Below, in pieces: positions 1 to 5,387 of a DNA stretch of 8,102 nucleotides. Origin of the DNA: JBGPIK01 sp041484845 (GTDB lineage: Bacteria > Desulfobacterota > Binatia > UBA9968); assembly GCA_041484845.1 (NCBI GenBank), contig JBGPIK010000317.1, positions 1 to 8,102 of the forward strand. The letters run 5' to 3'. The translations under genes were made by a program, and so were the position numbers. Under the pieces are notes generated by a model. It was not told the origin of the DNA. It ran no database searches and worked only from the letters and a program-made list of their open reading frames with translations. How positions within the stretch are numbered: the stretch's first letter is position 1; the number at the start of each line of letters is the position of its first letter.

Positions 1-112
1 ATCTTAGGAACAGATTGATGACCAAATCACCCGGAATGCCGAAAAGATGGGAAACGCCGATCTTCTTGAGGTAGGCGACGAGATAGTCGCCCAATTTCAT
101 TTTACGTTCCAT
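1..112 (-). CDS. Thiamine-diphosphate-dependent enzyme, N-terminal fragment (pyruvate/indolepyruvate decarboxylase-like)
   Basis: Reading leftwards from ATG at 112-110, 37 codons stay open to the window edge, so only the N-terminus is present. The residues fit the start of the TPP-enzyme N-terminal (pyrimidine-binding) domain: LGDYLVAYLKKIGVSHLFG, followed by IPGDLVINLF. The G-D-Y-L, G-V-x-H-L-F-G and P-G-D pattern is typical of the 2-keto acid decarboxylase/acetolactate synthase superfamily, and PGD resembles the pyruvate/indolepyruvate decarboxylase branch. Such enzymes decarboxylate or ligate 2-oxo acids using thiamine diphosphate and Mg2+ in the cytoplasm. The start at 112 is preferred because AGGA (120-123 on the complement) lies 7 nt upstream; an in-frame ATG at 100-98 is the alternative. 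The catalytic glutamate and the C-terminal cofactor motif lie outside the window, so the substrate cannot be assigned. It is divergent from the receptor gene at 384. Confidence 0.72.
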   Translation of the reverse strand, partial: MERKMKLGDYLVAYLKKIGVSHLFGIPGDLVINLFLR

Positions 113-261
113 TAGCTCATCCTAGCGCTGTGTTTACGCACACCCCTTTGAGTCGAAACCGGAATGGGAATGCTTTTTCGTCTTTATCACCGTGAGCGCC
201 AACAGGTAAAGGGTGTGAAGATTTGGATAATCGGAGCTTGATTAGGGCGCGGCTGAATTTG

Positions 262-290
262 TTGACACAGAAGATCCGAGAGAGTAGCGT
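262..290 (+). promoter_or_regulatory. Possible sigma70-type promoter for the TctC-like gene
   Basis: A perfect TTGACA lies at 262-267. Exactly 17 nt later is TAGCGT (285-290), which matches only three positions of the -10 consensus. The site is in the 271-bp divergent spacer upstream of the gene at 384. A second weak candidate is TTGCCG (318-323) with TTTATT (341-346), also 17 nt apart. Neither can be chosen from sequence alone. Confidence 0.28.
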
Positions 291-383
291 TCGGCTAGTT
301 GAGCCCGGGAGCGGCGTTTGCCGGCCGGACTCGATGAAAATTTATTTTACGGGGAGCGCTTCATTGCGCGAAAGGAGAGGGGC

Positions 384-1415
384 ATGGGCAAGCGATTTTG
401 GCGTGGGGTTGTGATTGCTGGGATTTGGGCTGCGGCAAATTTATGGATCTGTTCGGCATGGGCGCAGGAATTTTATAAAGGCAAGACGATCCGAATGGTC
501 GTTGCCACGACCCCGGGCGGCGGCTTTGACGCTTACTCGCGCGCGATTACGCGCCATATGGGCAAACACATCCCGGGAAATCCCACCTTCATTGTGGAAA
601 ATATGCCCGGCGCGGGTTTTCTCATCGGCACCAATTTTCTTTATAACCAGGCAAAACCCGATGGCCTTACCATCGGAAACTGGATCGGAACGCTGGTACT
701 GCATCAGCTCATCGGCAAGAAAGGCGTCGAGTTCGATGCGCGGAAATTTGAATACATCGGCGCCCCGATCAAAAATCATGACCTTTGCCTGATGAGCAAG
801 GCGAGCGGCATTACCGGCGCCGATAAATGGATGAGCTCGCCCACTCCGGTTAAAATGGGGGCGACTCCTCCCGGCTCAACCCCCTATGACAATGCCGTGA
901 TACTGAAAGAAGCCACAGGGCTGCCGATGCAAGTCGTGTCGGGTTACAAAGGGACGGCGGAGATTCGCTTAGCCATCGATGCAGGAGAGGTGGCGGGTCT
1001 TTGCGGGCTGGCTTGGGCATCCACGAAAGTGACATGGCGCAAGCAGCTCGAATCGGGAGAGGTGAAGGTCGTGCTCCAGAATTCAGCGGCGCCGCATCCC
1101 GACTTGCCGGATGTTCCATTGGCGATCAATCTTGCGAAGACCGATTTGGGGCGCAAGCTGATCCAAGTCGCCCTGCACGACGTCAGCGCCATTACGTATA
1201 TATATTCGTTTCCGCCCGCGACGCCGAAGGACCGGGTTCAGATTCTGCGCAAAGCGCTCCGTGACACGCTGGCCGATCCTGAATTTGTCGCCGAAGCCAA
1301 GAAAGGAAATATGGAGCTAGACCCGGTTGCGGGAGAAGAAATTGAAAAAATCGTCAATAACTTTTTCAAAACCGACCCGGCCGTGGTGAATAAATTGCGG
1401 GATCTTCTCAAGTAG
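384..1415 (+). CDS. Tripartite tricarboxylate transporter-type periplasmic substrate-binding protein (TctC/Bug family)
   Basis: Encodes a predicted 343-residue secreted receptor that captures a small, probably carboxylated, solute in the periplasm and hands it to a TctA/TctB-type membrane carrier. The start at ATG 384 is chosen because AAAGGAG (371-377) lies 6 nt upstream and a signal peptide begins at once: basic MGKRFWR, a hydrophobic stretch, then AWA|QE with likely cleavage after residue 27. Mature-domain hallmarks are YKGKTIRMVV (31-40), PGGGFDAYSR (44-53), VENMPGAGFLIGT (71-83) and PDG (92-94), in the usual Bug-family order. The length is a little above the roughly 320 residues usual for the family. 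An in-frame TTG at 318 would add 22 residues and spoil the signal peptide. No TctA or TctB gene is nearby, so it is an orphan receptor here. Ligand unknown. Family call firm, specificity open. Confidence 0.88.
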   Translation: MGKRFWRGVVIAGIWAAANLWICSAWAQEFYKGKTIRMVVATTPGGGFDAYSRAITRHMGKHIPGNPTFIVENMPGAGFLIGTNFLYNQAKPDGLTIGNWIGTLVLHQLIGKKGVEFDARKFEYIGAPIKNHDLCLMSKASGITGADKWMSSPTPVKMGATPPGSTPYDNAVILKEATGLPMQVVSGYKGTAEIRLAIDAGEVAGLCGLAWASTKVTWRKQLESGEVKVVLQNSAAPHPDLPDVPLAINLAKTDLGRKLIQVALHDVSAITYIYSFPPATPKDRVQILRKALRDTLADPEFVAEAKKGNMELDPVAGEEIEKIVNNFFKTDPAVVNKLRDLLK

Positions 1416-1535
1416 ACACCTGCGCACCGCGATATTTCCGGCGCTGGGATTTGTTTCGCAGCAGATCTGGCCCGAATTATTCATGCCTGCGGAAAATCGA
1501 GAGGCGAGCCTCCAGAGCGAAGGCACAAATGGGTG

Positions 1536-1601
1536 GTTCAAGGTTCGATGTTCCAGTTCGATTCTTTTGGACCTTAAGTATTGAACTTTGAACGTTGAAC
1601 G
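1536..1601. repeat. Inverted array of GTTCAAN / NTTGAAC heptads
   Basis: The left part (1536-1562) reads as heptads GTTCAAG, GTTCGAT, a shortened GTTCCA and GTTCGAT. After an 18-nt spacer the right part (1581-1601) is three tandem heptads: TTGAACT, TTGAACG, TTGAACG. TTGAAC is the reverse complement of GTTCAA, so the two halves form an imperfect inverted repeat built from a 7-bp unit. Function unknown. Confidence 0.6.
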
Positions 1602-1740
1602 GTACACGTCCGCTAAGGGCTCATTGTCTTCGCCGTTCCGGCTGTACACCGAGCGGGGACGTCAATTTCAATATGAACTACTGCTCAGCAAACTGCGGGG
1701 TTATCGAGAGACCTTTATGAAAGTGTTTACCAAGGTTGTC

Positions 1741-1812
1741 ACCCCCGAATGTTTTTATCGTGGTTCGACTGTGCTCACCACGACCCTGAGCCATGTCGAA
1801 TGGGTCGGGGGT
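1741..1812. repeat. 72-bp nested inverted repeat (REP-like intergenic element)
   Basis: Three nested pairs are visible: outer ACCCCCGA (1741-1748) with TCGGGGGT (1805-1812), middle TTCGAC (1764-1769) with GTCGAA (1795-1800), and inner GCTC (1773-1776) with GAGC (1788-1791). All three are perfect. The two flanks between outer and middle pairs are unequal (15 and 4 nt), so a bulged stem-loop is expected. Part of the right half (1785-1806, CCTGAGC..GTCGA..GGG) recurs at 7279-7299, which supports a dispersed repeat family. Confidence 0.62.
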
Positions 1813-1832
1813 CCAGTTCCGAACCCGCCTGG

Positions 1833-1857
1833 ATTCCCGCTTAAAGCATGCGGGAAT
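1833..1857. repeat. ATTCCCGC hairpin repeat
   Basis: Perfect 8-bp arms ATTCCCGC (1833-1840) and GCGGGAAT (1850-1857) enclose a 9-nt loop. The form ATTCCC-N-GGGAAT resembles small dispersed intergenic repeats such as the neisserial dRS3 type, but relatedness is not claimed. There is no T tract after the right arm, so a classical terminator is unlikely. Confidence 0.55.
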
Positions 1858-1955
1858 GACGGACTTCGGATAGGCATTTGCTTAACGCAGTAAGCTGCGG
1901 GGAATGAACCCGTAGAGATTCAACCGCAGAATCCAGGCCTATTAGCGGACGCCAA

Positions 1956-2942
1956 CTATTGAATTCCCGCGGCGCGTAAATGTTGCAGATTGACAAAACG
2001 CTCGGGCGCGGGCAAGGGCGGTTTGAGTTCACCCGCATCTGCCATGAACTGAATGACTTGAGCGAATCCTTTCAAGTCGATCTCGCCTTGCTTCGGAACC
2101 ACTCCTCGGTCCGGCTCAAAATAAAGCGTCAGGGTCTGGCGCGCGATCTCCTCGGAAGTTCCGGTGGTGTCGAGAATGATGCGCACGACCTCGTCACGAT
2201 TCGCAGGGGCGCGCATGAAACCGTACGCGCCGGCCAGCGCGCGCACATAGCGCACCAGGGCGTCTTTATTTTTCTCGCCCCAGGAGCGGCGCACGGCGCT
2301 TACGATAAATTGAAAATTCGGGACCGCATCCGTTGATACACCGAGCCTTCGGTATCCCTGTTTCATTAGAAGGAAATCTTCAGGCTGCCCCAGGGGCACG
2401 GCATCGCATTCCTTTTTCCTTAAACAATCGGCGCGCGCCGGCGTGCCGACCAATTCCTTGACTTTAAAATCCGCTTCCTTAAGGCCGTTTTGCGCCATGA
2501 GCTTGCGCGTGGAAATCGAAATGGTGTCGACGGCGAGGGAAAGGCCGACGACTTTGCCCTTGAGATCGGCGAATGTTTTTATCTCCGGCTTTGCGATGAG
2601 ACTGTAAATCGGCGTCGCCGTTTCACCGGCAATGGCGACGCCTTCGGAACCTTTGAGCACGGCCTGAATCAGATAGGGCGTCGCCGTGCGCGTGATGTCT
2701 ACCGTGCCGTGGTCCAGTGCGGCTATCATATTGGCGGCGCCGCCCTCGATGGGCAGCATGTCGAGTTTGATTTGCTCGCGTTCGAAAAATCCTTTCCGTT
2801 GAGCGATATGAAACTGGAGCGCGGAAACGGTTTTGATTGTCGACGGTATCTGGCCGTATCGTAACGGGGTCTGAGCACTGCAGAGCCGCACGACTAATAG
2901 CAGCAAGACTACATTGGTCAGGGCAACCGATTGTCCTTTCAT
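1956..2942 (-). CDS. ABC-type periplasmic substrate-binding protein, NMT1/THI5/SsuA-like
   Basis: Encodes a predicted 328-residue periplasmic receptor of the family that includes nitrate/sulfonate/taurine (SsuA, TauA) and thiamine-precursor (THI5/NMT1-like) binding proteins. The start is ATG at 2942-2940, because GGGAGG sits just upstream and a signal peptide follows: MKGQ, a leucine/valine core, then CSA|QT with cleavage after residue 23. The TTG at 2963 would add only MTFLGGS and lies across the ribosome-binding site. Domain hallmarks are HIAQRKGFFEREQI (45-58), EGGAANMIAALDHGTVDI (66-83), TFADLKGKVVGLS (123-135, the usual family hinge segment), and CDAVPLGQPEDFLLMKQGYR (179-198). Cys21 is not in a good lipobox, so a soluble periplasmic form is expected. 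No ABC permease or ATPase is adjacent. Ligand unknown. A strong promoter lies at 2993-3021. Confidence 0.88.
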   Translation of the reverse strand: MKGQSVALTNVVLLLLVVRLCSAQTPLRYGQIPSTIKTVSALQFHIAQRKGFFEREQIKLDMLPIEGGAANMIAALDHGTVDITRTATPYLIQAVLKGSEGVAIAGETATPIYSLIAKPEIKTFADLKGKVVGLSLAVDTISISTRKLMAQNGLKEADFKVKELVGTPARADCLRKKECDAVPLGQPEDFLLMKQGYRRLGVSTDAVPNFQFIVSAVRRSWGEKNKDALVRYVRALAGAYGFMRAPANRDEVVRIILDTTGTSEEIARQTLTLYFEPDRGVVPKQGEIDLKGFAQVIQFMADAGELKPPLPAPERFVNLQHLRAAGIQ

Positions 2943-2992
2943 AGAACCTCCCAAGAAGGTCAAAAGGGAGAAAACAGGCTGAGGCCTGGAAG

Positions 2993-3021
2993 CTTATAAC
3001 GCAGCGAAAGTAGGATGTCCA
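2993..3021 (-). promoter_or_regulatory. Sigma70-type promoter for the NMT1-like receptor gene
   Basis: On the minus strand TGGACA (3021-3016) and TATAAG (2998-2993) are separated by exactly 17 nt. Each matches five of six consensus positions. Transcription would start near 2986, giving a leader of about 45 nt to the ATG at 2942. The inverted repeat CAGGC-TGAG-GCCTG (2975-2988) covers the predicted start point and could be an operator or leader hairpin. Confidence 0.6.
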
Positions 3022-3110
3022 TGGGAAGGCAGCGCGGCAGCAGTGATTTTTTTTTGCATTGATTTGGCACTTTTCTCTCGCGACAGCCTGCATGGCGGCG
3101 TTTTTCCTGC

Positions 3111-3116
3111 TATAAA
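3111..3116 (+). promoter_or_regulatory. Possible -10 element (TATAAA) giving a near-leaderless transcript
   Basis: TATAAA at 3111-3116 matches five of six -10 positions and ends 8 nt before the ATG at 3125. Transcription would therefore begin about at the start codon, and no Shine-Dalgarno sequence is present in the AAGCATTTTC leader. No good -35 hexamer lies 16-18 nt upstream, so the call is weak. Confidence 0.28.
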
Positions 3117-3124
3117 GCATTTTC

Positions 3125-3856
3125 ATGAAAACCGTGCGGGTCACACTTTGGATGTATGCACTCGCTTTACGCCGTTCCTGGGAATCGGTATCCAAGAATT
3201 GGATCGTAAGCTTCGCTCCGCTGGCTTATGGATTCATTCTATCGTTGACCGTTTCTATCGTCGCACCGCTTGGCATCATCGGCGGTGTTATTCTCGGACT
3301 CGTGAGCCAGGCGTGCGTGAGCTCAGGTCTTTATCTAATAGAAAACGTCGTCAGGACAGGCAAAACCAATTTCGACGATTTCGCCAAAGGTTTCACCGTC
3401 TACCTTTGGGAGCTTGTTCGGATTTCGTTCATTCTGTGGATTCCGTTGCGAATTGTTTCTATCGCTCTCAGTGGATCGGGACCCAATGGCGGTCTGATTT
3501 TGCTCTTGATTCAGCTGGCCTTGTACATTCTTCTCAATCCTGTGCCGGAATTCATTTACCAAACTAGAACATCGGGAATCGAACTGCTCGGCGCCAGTTA
3601 CAACTTCATCGTCGAAAACTGGATAGAATGGTTCATACCGAACATTGCCCTGACGTTATTGGGCTATTTTGTTTTGAGCGGGCTAAGCCTTCTCACCCTG
3701 GGCTTGCCCGGTTTCGGCCAATTCTTGGTTGTGAGTTTCGGCCTTGGCCTGTGTCTGAGTTACATTATGGTCTTTCGCGGGTTTCTTTTTGCCGAGCTTA
3801 ACGGCACGACGCGGCGCAGCCGCGCCTATCGCTATGACGCTCGCAGCGTCCCGTAA
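3125..3856 (+). CDS. Conserved-looking multi-pass inner-membrane protein, function unknown
   Basis: Encodes a predicted 243-residue integral membrane protein that I cannot assign to a named family. Hydrophobic segments lie at about 26-48, 49-72, 94-116, 122-142, 169-192 and 197-220, giving roughly five or six spans. A polar loop (74-90, ENVVRTGKTNFDDFAKGF) contains the most motif-like residues. The protein ends in a basic, arginine-rich tail (229-240). The start at ATG 3125 has no Shine-Dalgarno, and the reading begins MKTVRVTLWM without a cleavable signal. The gene is divergent from the receptor at 1956-2942 and lies 265 bp upstream of hisS on the same strand, so partial cotranscription with hisS is possible. 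The last codons overlap two palindromes (3813-3850), so the native C-terminus could have been altered. Coding status is supported by the consistent hydrophobic periodicity over the whole length. Confidence 0.78.
   Translation: MKTVRVTLWMYALALRRSWESVSKNWIVSFAPLAYGFILSLTVSIVAPLGIIGGVILGLVSQACVSSGLYLIENVVRTGKTNFDDFAKGFTVYLWELVRISFILWIPLRIVSIALSGSGPNGGLILLLIQLALYILLNPVPEFIYQTRTSGIELLGASYNFIVENWIEWFIPNIALTLLGYFVLSGLSLLTLGLPGFGQFLVVSFGLGLCLSYIMVFRGFLFAELNGTTRRSRAYRYDARSVP
3813..3850. repeat. Two tandem GC-rich palindromes in the 3' end of the membrane-protein gene
   Basis: GGCGC-AGCC-GCGCC (3813-3826) and GACGCT-CGC-AGCGTC (3836-3850) are perfect inverted repeats 9 nt apart, immediately before the stop at 3854-3856. 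They encode part of the basic C-terminal tail. No T tract follows, so they are not an obvious intrinsic terminator; they may instead be a REP-like insertion or a 3'-end mRNA-stabilising structure. Confidence 0.5.
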
Positions 3857-3908
3857 TTCAGCATTGAACCGCAGGCAGGGTCTCGTCAAAGTCGTGTTGA
3901 CAGGATTG

Positions 3909-3986
3909 AAAATCCCTCTAAATCTCCCTTTACAAAGGGAGACTTTCGATCCGCCCCTTTGGAAAAGGGGGGCAGGGGAGATTTTT
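3909..3986. repeat. Nested hairpin repeat in the spacer upstream of hisS
   Basis: Two perfect adjacent inverted repeats are present: TCTCCCTTT-AC-AAAGGGAGA (3923-3942) and CCCCTTT-GGA-AAAGGGG (3954-3970). They are enclosed by imperfect outer arms, AAAATCCCTCT (3909-3919) and AGGGGAGATTTT (3974-3985). The right side ends in a T5 run (3982-3986), so the whole could act as a terminator for the upstream membrane-protein gene on the plus strand. The layout (a large imperfect palindrome with internal palindromes) also fits a dispersed intergenic repeat. The rest of the 3857-4121 spacer shows only weak promoter-like hexamers, e.g. TTGACC (4067-4072) with TGTCTT (4090-4095). Confidence 0.55.
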
Positions 3987-4121
3987 GGACAAACGGGACT
4001 TGCGAAATCAATTCAATTCACCAAGGTGAAAGTGACTTTGACGCTGCCGTGAAACCGCAGCTTTGCTTGACCTTCATAGGTTCTTGTGGTGTCTTGAAAA
4101 GATTCCATTCACTACCTCAAT

Positions 4122-5387
4122 ATGAATATTACAGCGATTAAAGGGTTTGCCGATATATTGCCCGGGGAAGTCGAAACCTGGCGGTTCGTCGAGGAGAAGG
4201 CACGAGCGCTCTTCGCAGCATATAATTTTTCGGAAATCCGCATACCGATTTTGGAAAAGACCGATCTCTTCAGCCGCTCCATCGGTGACACCACCGATAT
4301 CGTGGAAAAGGAAATGTATACCTTTAGCGATCAGAGCGGCCAGGGTTTGTCCCTTACGTTGAGACCGGAAGGAACGGCGGGAGTCGTGCGGGCGTACATA
4401 GAATCCGAGATGTACAAAATCGAGCCGGTGCGCAAGCTGTATTATATGGGGCCGATGTTCCGCCGCGAGCGGCCGCAGAAGGGAAGGATGCGCCAGTTTC
4501 ATCAAATCGGCGCCGAGGCCCTGGGACGGGGCGATCCGTTTATTGACGCCGAAGTCCTGCTCATGCTCGATGACTTCTTTGCACCGCTGGATCTCGATGG
4601 AGCGTCGCTGCAGCTGAATTCATTGGGCTGTGCGCAATGCCGGCCGCCGTACCGGGAGAAGTTGTTGACTTATTTGCGCGCGACGGAACAAGCGCTCTGC
4701 GACAATTGCCGGCGCCGGATGGAGCGCAATCCGCTGCGCGTTTTGGATTGTAAAGAAGCGGGTTGCATCGGGGAGACGAAGAGCGCGCCCTCGATACTGG
4801 ATTCGTTATGTGAGGAGTGTCGCAGCCACTTCGAAACCGTGCAGCATTTGCTGCGCCAAGCCGATGTCAAATTTCTCCTCAACCCGCGGATGGTCCGAGG
4901 TCTGGACTATTACTGCCGCACGACGTTTGAATGGACCAGCGATCAGCTCGGCTCGCAAAATGCGGTCGCAGCCGGAGGCAGGTACGACGGATTGGTCCAG
5001 GAATTGGGCGGACCGGCGATACCGGGCGTGGGTTTTGCTTTGGGCATGGAGCGATTGGCGCTTTTGCTGCGCATGAAGGGGAATGACCAAGCGGCCGGCC
5101 CTGCGTTATTTATCGTGTGGATCGGCGCGCAGGCTCGGGATTGGGCTTTTCCGATGGTTCATCGGCTGCGCCGCAAAGGCGTGTCGGTTGAAATCGAGGG
5201 CGAAGCGAGAAGTTTAAAGAGCCAAATGCGTCGCGCGGATAAACTCAAAGCCATTGCAGTTTTGATCATCGGCGAAGATGAGCTGCAGAAGGGAACGGCC
5301 ATTTTGCGCGACATGAAGAGCAAACGGCAGGAGGAAATAAGCTTGGCGACTATCGAGGCAGAGTTAATGGCGGGGAAGGCGAGCTAA
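4122..5387 (+). CDS. hisS: Histidyl-tRNA synthetase
   Basis: Predicted 421-residue cytoplasmic class II synthetase that activates histidine with ATP and charges tRNA(His). The start MNITAIKGFADILPGE is the usual HisRS N-terminus. LRPEGTAGVVRA (80-91) and the motif 2 region GPMFRRERPQKGRMRQFHQ (110-128) follow. The histidine-specific motif VRGLDYY (258-264) contains Arg259, equivalent to the catalytic Arg259 of the E. coli enzyme. Then come AAGGRYDGL (283-291) and motif 3 GVGFALGMERLALLL (302-316). The C-terminal anticodon-binding domain covers about 328-418. The length is normal. Residues about 165-240 form an insertion with CxxC pairs at 170/173, 193/196 and 230/233, plus Cys210 and Cys215. 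No Shine-Dalgarno is visible before ATG 4122. The gene ends in the TAATG that starts aspS, so the two form a coupled operon. Confidence 0.97.
   Translation: MNITAIKGFADILPGEVETWRFVEEKARALFAAYNFSEIRIPILEKTDLFSRSIGDTTDIVEKEMYTFSDQSGQGLSLTLRPEGTAGVVRAYIESEMYKIEPVRKLYYMGPMFRRERPQKGRMRQFHQIGAEALGRGDPFIDAEVLLMLDDFFAPLDLDGASLQLNSLGCAQCRPPYREKLLTYLRATEQALCDNCRRRMERNPLRVLDCKEAGCIGETKSAPSILDSLCEECRSHFETVQHLLRQADVKFLLNPRMVRGLDYYCRTTFEWTSDQLGSQNAVAAGGRYDGLVQELGGPAIPGVGFALGMERLALLLRMKGNDQAAGPALFIVWIGAQARDWAFPMVHRLRRKGVSVEIEGEARSLKSQMRRADKLKAIAVLIIGEDELQKGTAILRDMKSKRQEEISLATIEAELMAGKAS

Larger units (their letters stand above)
1416..1955. other. 540-bp gene-free convergent spacer rich in short repeats
   Basis: Lies between the convergent 3' ends of the two solute-receptor genes. 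I see no credible coding sequence. It holds, in order, a heptad inverted array (1536-1601), a nested inverted repeat (1741-1812), a perfect 8-bp-arm hairpin (1833-1857) and a small hairpin CGCAG-TAAG-CTGCG (1886-1899). Positions 1416-1535 contain only a minor palindrome, GAGGC-GA-GCCTC (1501-1512), with no T run. No clear intrinsic terminator is visible for either flanking gene, although the hairpins could slow polymerase from both sides. Confidence 0.7.

Noticed and set aside
318..383. Upstream TTG start adding 22 residues to the TctC-like receptor
   Set aside because: The added residues precede the signal peptide and have no ribosome-binding site, whereas ATG 384 has AAAGGAG at good spacing.
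223..414. Small plus-strand open frame before the TctC-like gene
   Set aside because: TTG start, no family signature, and it overlaps the likely promoter and the start of the receptor gene in another frame.
1501..1512. GAGGC-GA-GCCTC as a terminator for the TctC-like gene
   Set aside because: Only five base pairs with a two-base loop and no following T run.
1588..1893. 101-codon plus-strand open frame in the receptor-gene spacer
   Set aside because: It starts at TTG, has no ribosome-binding site, and its translation passes straight through the heptad array and both hairpin repeats. It is best explained as translated repeat DNA.
3061..3080. TTTGGCAC upstream of the membrane-protein gene as a sigma54 -24 element
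   Set aside because: TGGCAC is present, but the required TTGC-type -12 element is not at the correct spacing.
3857..4121. T-box or attenuator leader controlling hisS
   Set aside because: No T-box signature sequence, histidine-rich leader peptide or clear terminator/antiterminator pair with the right order was seen.
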